A stretch of DNA of 64,000 nucleotides from Oenanthe sinensis (GCA_028671895.1 JAPMAC010000197.1:3353001-3417000); one strand, 5' to 3'; positions 32,801 through 45,540 are shown, counted from the first letter of the stretch. Numbers and translations: made by a program. Notes: generated by a model not told the origin, from the letters alone.

Positions 32801-35251
32801 ATGGGTCAAAAAGACACAGGGGTGAAGATTTCAGTTCTTGAAAAATATGAGTACTTTCCCTGGAAGGTCAAAATGCACTTGCATCTGCTATCTATTGATG
32901 GACCTTTCCCTATGTTAACTGCATAGGGAATGCAGATGGTACTTAAGCACCATACAAGCTTATTCCAAAACCTATGAGTGAATACACAGATGAGGATGAA
33001 AAGGAAGTACACAAGGATAAAAAGGCTATGAACATTTTGTTTAATGATCTTGACAAGGATATGTTTGACAATGTTATCAACTGTACAACCTCAAAAGAAG
33101 TCTGGGATACTCTTTAAACTCTATATGAAGGCACTGAGTAAGTAAGAAATAACAAGATGTAACTCTTGATTCAGAAATATGAGGCCTTTTACTTCAAGAG
33201 TGGTGAAGCAATCATGACACATATAGTAGATTTCAAAAGCTATTGAATGAGGTAAAACTATATGGAATAGTATATGCTGTTGATGATACCATCCTCAAAT
33301 TCTTGAGGTCTTTACCCAAGGAATGGAAACCAATGACTATTTCTATAAGACAATCTACTGACTTTAAAGAATATACTCTTGACAAGCTGTATGGAATCTT
33401 GAAGACCTATGAGTTGGAACTACAGTAAGATGAGGCGATTGAGAAAAGTCAGAAGAAGGAAAAGTCTATTGCCTTGGTGGTCAAGGATAAGCAAGTTGCA
33501 GAACTCTGTGAAGATGTTGTTATTAAAGAAGGGAAGAATGAAAGTCATGGTAAAGCTGCAAGTGGTACTAGATATGTTGAATCTTCAATTAGCAAAAGAA
33601 AATAAATAGTTGAATATGATGAATCATATACTAAGGATGAAATGGATGAGATAGATGAGCATCTGGCTTTTCTATCAAGAAAATTTTCTAAAATCAAATT
33701 CAAGAATAATCATATGCAAAGGCTTGGATCCCAGTTTAAGAGAGATAATCAACAAAGTAAAAATCTTGTTGATAGAACTCAATTCAAATGTTTTAACTAT
33801 GGATTGGTTGGTCACTTTTCAAATAAATGCAGAAAGCCAAAAATGGAGAAGAAATCAAAGTATAGTGATGGGATTGACTATAAAAAGAAGTACTTTGATT
33901 TTCTAAAACAGAAAGAAAAGGCTTTTATGACAGAAGAAAAGGATTGGGCTGCTAAGGATGATTCTGAAGAAGAGGAATTCATCAACCTTGCACTTATGGC
34001 CAACCATGATGACTAAGAAGCTAGTTTCTCTAGCAATCAGGTAATTTCTATAAATCTATCTGAGTTATCCAAAGATGAATGCAATATTACCATTACTGAA
34101 ATGTCTAATGAATTATATAATTTGCATGTCACATTCAAATCTTTAAACAAAGAGAACACTAGGCTCAAGAGCACCTTAGAATCTCTAACTGAAAGAAATA
34201 CTCATATAGAGTGTGAGCTAGTGCAACTGGATAGACTCAAGGTAGAAAATAAAGATGCTAGAAAGGAATTAGTTGAGTGTAAAAAGGAAATAGAAACTCT
34301 TAAAGAAAAACTAGAAGAAGAATTGAAAACCATTGACAAATGGAATAGGTCCAGTAAAGCTAGCAAAAAGTTGAATGACATTTATGGAACAAACTCTTTC
34401 ATCTTGTTGTCTGAAACTCTTGAGGGATTAACTATTGATGAAAATAAATATTTGGACAAAGAGGAATCGATTGTTAATCCTGAATGAACTGATAAGGATT
34501 ATACATTGATTGATAATATTGAATCAATGGATGATCATCCATCGATTGAGAAATCATCAACTGCTAAAAACTCTAATTTAAAGACCAAGATCAACAGACC
34601 TACTAAATATGTAGAAGAAGTTATCTCATCTAAATCTCAAATAAAAGTTGAAAAGGCCAATATGGGGTTCTTATCTAAAGACCAATTGAAAGAAAAATTA
34701 GAAAAGATAAAACCTGATATTAAGCCTAATGAAAAGAAGAAAAAGAACAGAAATGGTAAAGTATGCCTAAACAAGCACAATAACTACACACTTGACAAGT
34801 ATGCTCCTAGAAAGATATGTGATAAGTGTGGTAGTAAGAATCACTTATCTGTGCAATACAAGTACAATATGCCTACAACATCCAATGTGCTTGTCATACC
34901 TACATGCACTCTAATTCTGTTTATCATCAATTAGTTGATCATCATGCTATTCATGCTCAATATGCATCAATGCCTTATATGTTTAATCCATATCTTGCAT
35001 TTTCCAACATGAATATGTCTGCTATACCCTGGAATATGCACAACAATTTTCATGCACCAAATTTCTCTAATTCTGCAAGCATGAACATTCCAAGTATTAG
35101 CACTGAGAATCCTGAGGTGAGGAAACCAACATCTAAGGTTGAAGTGGAAGTAAAACCACCTAAACCAAAGGTACAAAAGTTGGAAACCAAACCAAAGGTA
35201 GCAACTAATAAGAAAGGACCCAAGGCAACTTGGGTACCAAAATCAACTTGA
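32801..35251 (+). pseudogene. TE3 gag region (broken)
   Basis: Starts with ATG at 32801 and shows a copia gag N-terminus (EYFPWKVKMHL), then shifts and stops. UBN2-type gag resumes with FLRSLPKEWKPM near 33297-33330. A zinc knuckle near 33789 reads CFNYGLVGHFSNKC, with tyrosine where the second cysteine belongs, so zinc binding is probably lost. A coiled coil follows at 34101-34487, and a second knuckle near 34818 (CDKCGSKNH) lacks its last cysteine. At least five stops or shifts break it. Such gag proteins form the particle and bind the RNA. Confidence 0.75.
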
Positions 35252-36437
35252 TTGTTTTTTAAATATGTGCAGGGAAAGAGAAGGAATCTTTAGTACTTGG
35301 ACAGTGGATGTTCAAGGCATATGACTGGAGATAAATCCCTGCTCACAAATTTTGAGGAGAGAGCTGGCCCTGAAGTAACTTTTGGAGATGACAGTAAGGG
35401 TTACACCATGGGATATGGATTGATTTCAATAGAAAATGTCATCATTGAACACTATTGCTATAATTGATGGCTTAAGACACAATCTTTTAAGCATCAGTCA
35501 ACTATGTGACAATGGAAATAAAGTTTGCTTCACAACTGAAGCACGCATAATTTCCAATAAGAAAGATGGAAGCCTTGTTATGACTGGGAATAGAAAGGGA
35601 AATATATACATAGCCGACTTTAACTCAATAAAAGCATATTCCATGACTTGTCTTCTCTCTACGACAAGTACAGATGAGAGTTGGCTATGACATATGAAAT
35701 TAACTCACTTAAATTTCAAATCCATGAATCAGTTGGTCAAGAAAAATCAAGTAAGAGGTTTACCACAGATGGAATTCGTCAAGGATGGACTATGTGATGC
35801 TTGTCAGAAAGGAAAATAAAGGAAGGCATCATTCCAGTCAAAATTGGAATCATCAATTAAGAATCCACTTGAGTTATTACACATGGATTTGTTTGGTCCT
35901 GTAAACATCATGTTCATTGCAAAGAAGAAGTATGTTCTACTCATTGTGGATGAATTTTCTAGATTCTCATGGACTTATTTTCTGCATTCAAAAGATGAAG
36001 CAAGTGATCTCATCATCAAGCACATCAGAAAAGTTGAGAAAAGTCTTGGATTGGATGTAAAGAAAATAAGAAGTATCAATGGAATAGAATTTAAGAATTC
36101 CACAATGAAGGAGTTCTGTGAATCTAAAGGAATCATACACACCTTCTCTGCACCAAGAAGACCTCAACAAAATGGGGTAGTTAAGAGGAAAAATAGGATA
36201 TTGATTGAAGCAGCTATAACTATGTTGGAAGATGTTAAATTACCAACATACTTCTGGGCTGAGGCCATTAATACAACGTGCTATATTCAAAACATCTCCA
36301 TAGTGATTCAAACTCAAGGAAAGACTCCATATAAATTGATCAAGAAAGACAAAAAAGCTAAAAGTGGGATTTCTTCATGTCTTTGGTTGCAAATATTATG
36401 TTCTGAGAAATTAGGGTAAAAATCTTGGAAAATTTGA
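35252..36437 (+). pseudogene. TE3 protease and integrase (broken, truncated)
   Basis: Protease motif LDSGCSRHMTG begins near 35297. GLRHNLLSISQLCD is near 35469. The pre-integrase segment spans about 35690-35820, with stops at 35688 and 35817. The integrase core runs 35844-36419 (LLHMDLFGPVN, then RSINGIEF where the active-site Asp of SDNG is replaced by Ile-Asn, and PQQNGVVKRKNR where the active-site Glu is Lys). Two catalytic residues are therefore changed and the enzyme would be dead. The region ends at the deletion junction with the 3' LTR. Confidence 0.82.
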
Positions 36438-37301
36438 GGATAAAGGTAAAAAAAGGTCAAATCAATGGATCTCCATCAACGGATGAAAGCATCAAGGCTA
36501 TCAACTGATAAAGGCAGTCAATGGATAATGAGTCGATGGATAAACTAATTATCCATTGATACATCAATTGATCAATGGATAACCTATCCATCGATGGATA
36601 AGCAAATGAGGATCAACTGATAAGCTTTACATCAATTATCAATTGATCAAGGTTTCCCAAATTAGTTAAAGACATAATGAATGGGATCTTTGTAAAACTG
36701 AATCAATGGAAGACAGTCATATCAAGATTGTGAAGACTTTCAAGGCAACACAGTTTTAAAGGAAAAGATCAAGACAAATATTTTTCTCGAACAAGACAAA
36801 TGCAAAGGAGACTGTGAAAAGAAGCTACAATCTATTTTAGTGAATATATTATAAAATATACTTTCAATTTGCATTTTATCTATCGATAGAAAAATAGAAG
36901 TAGAAGTTGAACTGCTATATATAGTCTTAGTAGTTCATTGTAATATGGGTGAGAGATGGAACAAAAACAAGAAAAACATAGAAACGTTATAAATCATTGT
37001 ATTGCTTTTCTTTGTTCAATTTCTTATTTTGTAAGAAGATTGGTTCTTTAGACCAAGAGTCATTGAAAGAAAAATTCTTACTGGTGAAAAACCAATCCAC
37101 TAGTAATTTTTAAATTACTTTATTTTTGTTCTCTTGATTATTAGTTTTCAATTCATAGTTTAAATAGTCTATTCACTATATATTTCTAAACACTAAACCT
37201 ATCAAAGTACAAACTTGAATCCACAAGAATTAGTCAAAATTCTTAAGTTTGTATTCAACCCCCCCCCCCCTTCTACAAACTTGTACTAAGGGAAAATAAC
37301 A
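36438..37301 (+). repeat. TE3 3' LTR fragment (864 bp)
   Basis: Colinear with 31875-32742 of the 5' LTR. It begins at GGATAAAG, an 8-nt sequence present in both the LTR and the integrase-end coding region, which marks the deletion breakpoint. Differences from the 5' LTR are more numerous than in TE2, so TE3 is older. Confidence 0.85.
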
Positions 37302-37306
37302 TAAGT

Positions 37307-38050
37307 CATCGCCACTTAGTTTCTTGAGATGAAAGAAATAATCTAAGGCATTCCTCATGGTGTCTTCCATCGCCACTTGTGTTATACAAGGGAATTCCAT
37401 CACCACTTATTCCTTAAGTTTTGGAAAAGATTTCAAGTCATTATACATGGCTTTAGTTATACTCACTTAATCTTACATGGCCATACCATCGCCACTTATG
37501 GTTTAAAATGTGATAAAAATTATAAGGAATATACAGGGGACACTTCTCAACCACTTACACTTGGAAGAAGCGTGGAATATTTTCTAAGTACCAATAAAGG
37601 GATAAATGTTCAACCACTTATAAAATATTCACGGGAACTTCAAGTCAAGCTACAAGGGAGAAGTAGTCACCAATTAGAAAGCATTTTCTTTTATTGTAAA
37701 GTCTACGCATATAACAAAATGACTTGTTCATTTTGAATATAATTCAACACAACACACACATAGAGATAGATACAGCTGAGAGAGAAAAGATACAGATCAG
37801 CCATTAAAGCTCGTATTTATTTCTTGTTGTGAGAGATTCATTGTAGCTAATACTATTCTGTATTAGAGTGTAGCACTTTTAGTTTTATATAATACAAACA
37901 TATATTCTCAAATGATTATTCTTGTTGTTCAGTTTCATTGAAGACTATATTTATTACAAACCAAGAATGAGAACCTTAAATACGATTCAAATTGAAAAAC
38001 TACCCATATCGTATTCAACACCCCATTCCACGATAGTTTAGAACCTAATA
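37307..38050 (+). repeat. Old SIRE-like 3' LTR, piece 4 with CATCGCCACTTA repeats
   Basis: Starts with several copies of CATCGCCACTTA or variants (near 37308, 37368, 37388, 37490, then weaker CAACCACTTA forms near 37550 and 37614). It later has a CGTATTCAACACCCCATTCC run near 38010 that corresponds to the C-run and TTCTAC at the 3' end of the TE2 and TE3 LTRs. The four pieces add up to about 1.3 kb, a normal LTR length. The right edge is uncertain by about 20 bp. The open frame at 37377-37736 is chance. Confidence 0.5.
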
Positions 38051-38055
38051 AGGTT

Positions 38056-41000
38056 TCAGAATGAGATCAGGCTTGCATTTTTCTTCATCCCCTTTCTGAC
38101 ATCATCATGCATACCTAAGTGTGCTAGTAAAGTTGAGAGAGTGTCCTGAATTAAAGAAACAGTAGTGGTGAGATAATCCACCTTTTTCTCCAAAGTATCA
38201 TACTTGCGAGATAGATCTTTAAATTTAGTTGTCATCAGAGTCTTCACTACTTCCAAATAATTATAAATAGAGGTGCCTTGCTTCTCAACATCTTGCTTGA
38301 CATCTGAGATTTCACTTTGAAGAGTTTTGTCAAAAGAGTTGTGGCTTTCAAGGTAGTTTTTAATTCATCATTAGTGAGCTCAGAATGGGCCTATTTGACA
38401 TAGTCATAAGTTGGATTCCAAGTTACTATCTCCTTTTCTTTTACCCAATTATCAATCCATACAAACTTCTTGATATCAGAGTTTAGAATTTCAGAGTCAT
38501 GAAGACTAATAGTCCTTCTAACTCCTTTAGTAGTAAGAACAGTTTCAATCTCTGATTCAAGTTGAGATACCACAAGATAATCCAAATACTCCATGGTGAG
38601 CTTTTCATAAGCATGATGAGTAGATAATGGCCATTGCTTGGAACTATAGCTGACTCCATAAGGAATGGAAAGATCAGTTAATATTGTAGGTAAATCAATG
38701 TTTGAGTCTGAATCATCAGAGTTTATGGCGTGGACAGCATCAACACCACCACTTGTACTAGGTGCACCATAGTTTGTCAATTGCTTGAGAGTCTGAATTT
38801 TAGAGCATGTCTCAGTTACACTCTGAGCACCTGCACATGAAAAAGAACAACCAAAGACACTAATTTCTTTTAATGTAATCTCATTACTTCTCACATCACA
38901 CATATCATGACTTTCAATAGCCAGATTTTTCTCACTAGAAGTAACCAACTTTTGTCTTAGGTCTACCTCTCCTTTTGCTAGAGCTAGAGTCTGCCTCTCA
39001 ATTTCAATTCTGTTTTTCTCAAATTTTACCTCAGTCTCACAAGAAAGGCTCAAATCACACATTCCTACAGAAATAAGGGGTGGCTGAGAAGAGTTGACTA
39101 TGGTCACATGAAAAATATGTACCCTATCAGGGCTATCCATGATCATCCTAGCAGTAAAAGTAGGAAATATAAATTCTAAAAAAAGTCAGAATTTATACCT
39201 TGGATATTTGTAAAATCTGCTGGAGTGTCCATTGGCTTTGTAGAAAGTGATTGAACCAAAATTGCATCAGAGATAGCCGTTGGATTGTCATTAGAGATTA
39301 ACTTCTCAGCATTAGCAGCACTAGAATCAGAGTTTAGCTACTCTTCCTTGTCTTGGTCTGTAATTATATTAGAGATGATTGGTTCTTGTGGGACCTGAGT
39401 CTTTTCAACAGCTGTTTCACCATTTTGAGGTGAAGGTTCTTGTGGGCTAGACTCTACCAATATTTGGCCTTCAGCATCAGCAACAACAGGATTTGTAATT
39501 AGAGTTTGAGTGCCTGCATCCAAAATTTGATTGGATGGTTCTTGTGTGGTTGGGGCCTTAACAGCTTCTTGAACCCTTTAAGTTGAAGGTTCTTGTGGGT
39601 TTTATCTCTGATCCATGATGACTTCATTTGCTGGAAAGATGGCTTCTGTTGGACTTTGACCAACAGGTTCTTGTGTGCCTGGCCTATAAAAGACCGCGAC
39701 CTCATGTTGAGAGATAGGTTCTTATGTGTCTTGACCAAAAGAAACTTTAGGTTTCTTCTTCCTGGAGAATACCAGGGAATCAGACTTTCTTGTATCCATG
39801 TTAGCTTTATCTGTAGCCTTTTTAGCAACCATTTCCTTAGCTACCTCATCAGCTAGTTGTTTAACCCTTTCATACGATATTTCTTTGACCTTTAACTGTG
39901 GTGAGTTGGTAGGTGAATCAGAGACTACTACTGGTACAGGTGATGGAGCTAGATCATCTTTTACTGATATCCCTGACTCATACTTCTCATTTTACGTATT
40001 AGGATTGTCATCATTATTTTTATCCCAACATTTCTTATCAACAATTTCACTGCTAGTCCCATCCAAGGTGATTATAGAACTGGTAAAAGGATTAACATGA
40101 GTGTTATCCACAATGTCTTCAGCTGAAACACCAAGTCTTTGAGGTGAAATCTTAATTTGATTTATATCTTCACTCATGTATGATTTCCTCATGGACACTA
40201 AACTCTCTTCTGCTAGTACAATAGCATCAGGATTTGTGGGATCAGAGTGTAGTGTGGCAGAGTTTGTAGCATCAACTGAAGGAAAATATTCTGATATTTT
40301 GCCTTTGATTAGTTTTCTTTTTCTACTTTATAGGCTCTAACATTGGATTGACATGAAATGGCTTCATGAAAGATGCAGGAGGAATATCACCTGCTGGTTC
40401 AATATTCAACATTGCAGAAAGAATTTTTCCATCATCACTGTCATCAGAGTCTGTAGGTTGATCAATCATCCTTCTTCTAGGTGGAGACTTAAGCATTGAT
40501 ATTCCTTTCCTCTTCATTCCTGAGCCCTGAACTTGTAAAGTGTGTTTTTCAATTGATGCCTTTTGGGAGATACCAGAGGTTGGCAGAATTTGTGAATCAG
40601 TATTTGGTTGGGGACTTGGGTTAGTATTAGAGGGAGTGATCTGTAAACTCTGAATCATAGCCCTAGAAAGAAAATCACTGCCATACACAGTAGGCAACCT
40701 CTGATGTAGAAGATGTCTGACCTGTGCAGGATATACCAAACTAGGTAAAGATGACTCTTTTTGTTTTTTGATATCTTACGTTATCAAATCAGTAAACAGT
40801 CTTTTGTTTATAATAAACACAGGAAATTTAGCATCATCATCAAAGTGAACATTTTGCAATAAATGATCAAAAATTAACTATAGAAATCTAGCATAATATA
40901 CATTAAATTCATCATCATTTAATTTTGATGCTATATTCATAATTATTAAGCAAGCAAAACTAAAAGACTTTTCATGGGTCAGAGAATACCCAATTTGTTG

Positions 41001-41499
41001 AGATATGAGGGGAATGACATCAAATATGTGCACTTTACAGAAAATGCCCTTGTGATGCTATCAAAGAAAAAACTCCATTCCCTCCTCAACTTTGGCTTGG
41101 TAATGCTACCTAGTTTCTTCAATCATCCTTGGTAGCCTATTTCTTGAAGAAATGACCTGATATTACTGTCACTCTCCACATCATCATACACCTGAGCCTC
41201 TCGAAAGATGTAAGGCTTGTCTCACCACTGCCAGAGTAATGACGTGTTTACCATTACATTGAAAGGTGAGGATGGGTTTCTCATCATCACTAGCATTATT
41301 AAACTGAGCTGCGGACCATATCATTGTCACAGCATGTGCAGAAATCACTCTGGTTCCTGTAAAGCATAACCAATGCTACTGTTGGCAAGAAAATCTTGGA
41401 TGATGTGAAAATCTCCATTATCTTCTGATTTGGTAAGAAGGGCAGAGTAATTGTTAGAAATAAACATATAATCACCAAAACAAATCCCTTGGAAGCCAT
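38056..41499 (-). pseudogene. TE4 downstream (extra) ORF, decayed
   Basis: Reading from 41499, the start MASK... resembles TE2 MASSKK. After an early shift the N-terminal domain continues in another frame (ILTFQCNGKHVITLAVV near 41250, matching ISFECKGQRYILTTVV of TE2). Further blocks at 40739-40323 (basic and Pro-rich), 40198-39992, 39828-39338 (repeated QEP/HKN peptides), 39146-38391 and 38256-38056 follow in changing frames. The last block (KYDTLEKKVDYLTTTV) aligns with the coiled coil before the Pro run in TE2. Many stops. Function unknown. Confidence 0.6.
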
Positions 41500-42025
41500 T
41501 GAAACAGATGGATTAAGCTTTTGAAAATAATTAATATTGAGAGACTTAGGGTTTCAAGAGTGAAGTAGAATGAGAAGCATAATAGAAGAGTTAAAAATAG
41601 TTATGAATACTACTTACACTCTTTTCCCTCTAAGTACTCTATGTATTCTCAAGCATGTGAGTGGGACACATGGCATGCAATCAGTGGTCATATAATAATG
41701 AGATCAATTTTTAAGGAATAACTAGTGTGTGTATATACATGTATCAGTGATTGTAATATAAACCATTTTTCGTGAGACATACGCGCACCCAGGATTAATC
41801 CATCAAAGTTTATAAATTATGATGTCATAGAAATAAATCAATAATAATTATCTATTTTCAAACAAACAATTATTCAAACATTGACTGATTGACTATTAAT
41901 CAGAGTTTAAAACTTTTTAGTGACAGAGTTTACCACATACTCTGACAGAGTTTACCATATAAGATGGCAATTGTTGTTATCAGAATTTGCAAGTACTGAT
42001 ATAGTTGTCATAGTTTTATTTGTGA
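41500..42025 (-). other. TE4 spacer between RNase H and downstream ORF
   Basis: No gene. Contains AGAGTTTA/AGAGTTTG copies (AAACTCTG on the element strand), for example near 41900, 41928 and 41948. Equivalent in position to 25368-26049 of TE2. Confidence 0.5.
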
Positions 42026-45000
42026 TGATTATCTGCTACTTGACCTTTATTGTTGATACTCCTACCACCATTCCCAACTTAGTTACCAATATTGTAAAAG
42101 TGGCTTTACATAATGGTTTAGTGAATATGTCTATTAGCTGTTGATCAGTTGGAATAAAATGCATTTCAATTGTTCCCTATATAACATATTCTCTTATGAA
42201 GTGATATCTGATACTGATATGCTTTTTCATAGAGTGTTGAACTATATTTTCTATCATAGCAATTGCACTTTGGTTATTACAATAAATAAAAAAATTTGAA
42301 TGGTTCAAACCATAGTCCAAAAGCTAATTTCTCATCCATAGAATTTGAGCACAACAGCTTCCTACAGTAATATACTTTGCCTCTGCAGTTGATGTAGAAA
42401 TTGATTTTTGCTTTTTACTGAACCAAGAAACAATCATTCCTCCTAAGAATTGACAACTTCCACTTGTGCTTTTCCTGTCTATTTTTCATCCTGCAAAATT
42501 AGCATCTGAATAGCCTATAAGTTTAAAGTCAGAGTCTCTAGGATACCACAAACCAATATTGGTGGTTCCTTTGAGATATTTAAAAGTTCTCTTAACAACA
42601 ATTAGATGAGGTTCCCTTGGATTTGCCTGAAATCTAGCACAAAGGCAAGTTGCATACATTATATCTGGTCTGCTGGCAGTTAAGTAAAGAAGTGAACCAA
42701 TCATACATCTATAAGTTGTCATATCAACAGACTCACCAGTATCTTGATCTAACTTTGTTGTTGTGGCCATTGGAGTAGTTTCAGTTGCACATTCTTATAT
42801 GTTAAACTTTGTCAACAAATTTCTTGTATACTTTGACTGATTGATGAAGATGCCTTCCTCAGTCTGTTTAACTTGGAATCCTAGGAAATAACTCATTTCA
42901 CCAATCATACTCATTTTATACCTGAACTGCATTAACTTGATAAATCTTTCACATAGCTTCTCATTAGTAGACCCAAATATAATATCATCAATATATTTGA
43001 ACTATTAACAAGTCTTTACCTTGATTTCGATAAAACAGGGTTTTATCAATTGTACCTTTAGTGAATCCATTTTTCAATAGGAATTAAGCTAGAGTTTCAT
43101 ACCATGCCCTAGGAGCTTGTTTAAGTCCATATAGTGTCTTGTCTAACCTGTAGACAAAATTTGGATATTTTTTATCTACAAAACCATGAGGTTGTTCAAC
43201 ATAAACTTCATCTTCAAATTCTTCATTTAGAAATGCACTTTTAAAATCCATTTGATAGAATTTGAATTTCTTGTGTGCAGCATAAGCAAGAAAATTTCTG
43301 ATTGCTTCAAGTCTTGCAACATGACAAAAAGTTTCATCATAGTCAATACCCTTCTGTTGAGAATAACTTTTGGCAACAATCTTGCTTTGTTTCTGGTTAT
43401 TATTCCATCAGATTCTGTCTTGTTCCTGAAAACCCATTTTGTACCAACAATAGATCTATTCTTTGGTCTTGGGAACAAGAGTCAACACTTCATTTCTTTC
43501 AAATTCATTCAACTCTTCTTGCATTGCAGTAACCCAATCTGCATCTTGAAGAGCTTTAACTTTATTTGGTTTTGTCTGAGATAAGAAATTATGAAATAAA
43601 CATTCATTCTGAGTTATTTTTCTTGTTTAAACTCCACTGTTTGGATCACTAATTTTCAATTCAGGTGTGTGATCCTTAGTCCATTTCCTGATGTGAGGAA
43701 GAGTACTCTTTGAACTAGATGCTCCCTAATTACCTGTTCCATCATAGAATGATTCTTTATTAAATGAAGATGTTCCCCCTGAGTTTGTACTCTCCTCAGA
43801 GTTTGTATTTTCAGAATTTGAGCTATCAGAAATTTCTGATATAGAGTTTGTTCCAGTAATTTCTATAGAAGATTGTTGTTGTTCATCCTCAACATTTTTA
43901 GTATCTTCAAGTTCAATTTCACCTAGTTCTGATTCTTCATTAAATGAAGATGCTCCCCCTGAGTCTGTACTCTCCTCAGAGTTTGTATTTTCAGAATTTG
44001 AGCTATCAGAAATTTCTGATATAGAGTTTGTTCCATTAATTTCTATAGAAGATTGTTGTTGTTCATCCTCAACATTTTTAGTATCTTCAAGTTCAATTTC
44101 ACCTAGTTCAGAGTTTACAAATTCAGAGTTTAAAGGATCAGAGTTTAGATCATCAGAGTCTATGTCATGTTGACTCTTAAGCAATTCATTTTTAAATCTC
44201 AGACATTCTTAAGCTTCTTCATCATTTAATCAAGTTATCTTTGTTTCATCAAAGGAGACATTGATGGATTCCATGACAGTTTTTGTTCTTAAGTTGAACA
44301 CTTTCAATGCCTTGGAAGAAGTTTTTTATGTTGTAGTGTATCCTACAAAGATTCATTCATCTGCTTTGAGCTCAAACTTCTTCAGTTTTTCAGTATGTGT
44401 TTTGAGTATAAAACATTTGCTTCCAAATATGTGAAAGTATTTCACATTTGGCTTCCACTTTTTTACCATTTCAGAAGGAGTATTTCCATGCTTGTTGATC
44501 AATGTGCAATTTTGAGTAATACAAGCAGTGTATACATCTTCTGCCCAGAAGTAAATAGGAAGTTTTGTTCCTTCCAATATTGTCCGTGCAGCTTCAATAA
44601 GAGTTCTATTTTTCCTTTCCACTACACCATTTTGATGTGGTGCACCAAGTGATGATAACTGTTGTCATTCTTTTTGCAGCACAGAATTCCTCCGTAGCAG
44701 AGTTTTTAAACTCTATTCCATTGTCACTCATTAGGATTTTTACCTTGAGTTCTGAATCAGTTTCAATCATTGTAACGTGACAAAAAATTATTTCAATTAT
44801 TTCATCCTTTTTGTGAAGAAATTACACCCATGTATACCTAGTGTGTTCATCAACTATAACTAGAATATATTTCTTATTTCCAATAGACATAATGTTCATA
44901 GGACCAAATAGATTAAGATGCAGCAAATGAAAAGGTTCTTCAATTAAAGTCTCAGTTTTACTTTTGAAGGATGTCTTTCTCTATTTTGCCTTTTTACATG

Positions 45001-45540
45001 AATCACAGAGACCATCAGGGTAAAACTGAGATTTAGGGAGTCCTCTCACAAGATCCTTTCTAACCAGTTCATTCATACTGCCAAAGTTCAGATGACACAA
45101 CTTTTTGTGCCAATTCCAGCTTTCTATTGATGGTGTTTTTCCAAGGAGACATGTCATTGGACCATCAGAGTTTACTTCCAAGCTAGTTTCATATAAGTTG
45201 TTATGTTTTTGTCCAATAAGAACCACATTTCCGGTCTTCTTGCTTATAACTTCACAATGTATTTCAAGAAATTTCACAGAAAAACCTATGTCTGTCATTT
45301 AACTCACACTCAACAAGTTATGCTTAAGTCCTTCAATCAGAGCTACATTTTCAATGATGACATTATTAATAAAAATATTGTCATATTCTAGTGTTCTTCC
45401 TATGTTGTCATCTCCATAAGATACTATTGGGTCAGCCTTGTCTTCAAACTGTGAAAGTAGAGATTTATTTCCAGTCATGTGTGCAGAACATCCACTATCT
45501 ATTACTAGAATAGTTTTCATGTGTCCCTGCAATCATTTAT
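42026..45540 (-). pseudogene. TE4 pol: protease to RNase H (broken)
   Basis: Protease with DSGCSAHMTG near 45500. Pre-integrase WNWHKKLCHLNFGSMNELV at 45160-45100. Integrase core 44980-44350, with stops at 44981 and after ADE near 44350. Acidic hinge 44200-43726. RT fragments with GTKWVFRNK near 43445. The YVDD active-site motif near 42985 is destroyed by a small deletion. The RT end is near 42770-42486 (SLLYLTASRPDIMYAT). RNase H has STSTAEAKYI near 42390 and a trailing IFTKPL near 42095. Several stops look like Gln or Trp codons changed by single transitions (for example 45299 and 44981). Non-functional. Confidence 0.82.
43751..44110 (-). repeat. In-frame 180-bp tandem duplication in the TE4 hinge
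   Basis: Two copies (about 43751-43930 and 43931-44110) encode a 60-residue acidic block (SELGEIELEDTKNVEDEQQQ and NTNSEESTDSGGASSFN) twice, with only a few changes. The duplication preserves the frame, so it probably arose while the ORF was still active. Confidence 0.8.

Larger units (their letters stand above)
31504..37301 (+). mobile_element. TE3: SIRE-like copia element with internal deletion
   Basis: Flanked by TAAGC (31499-31503) and TAAGT (37302-37306), a 5-bp duplication with one change. It has a complete 5' LTR, degraded primer site, gag, protease and the integrase core, then jumps into the 3' LTR at 36438. RT, RNase H, the downstream ORF and the first 371 bp of the 3' LTR are gone. 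Pol resembles TE2 but is clearly a separate subfamily. Confidence 0.85.

Noticed and set aside
37377..37736. 119-codon frame in the old LTR
   Set aside because: No family resemblance; it spans the CATCGCCACTTA repeats of an LTR.
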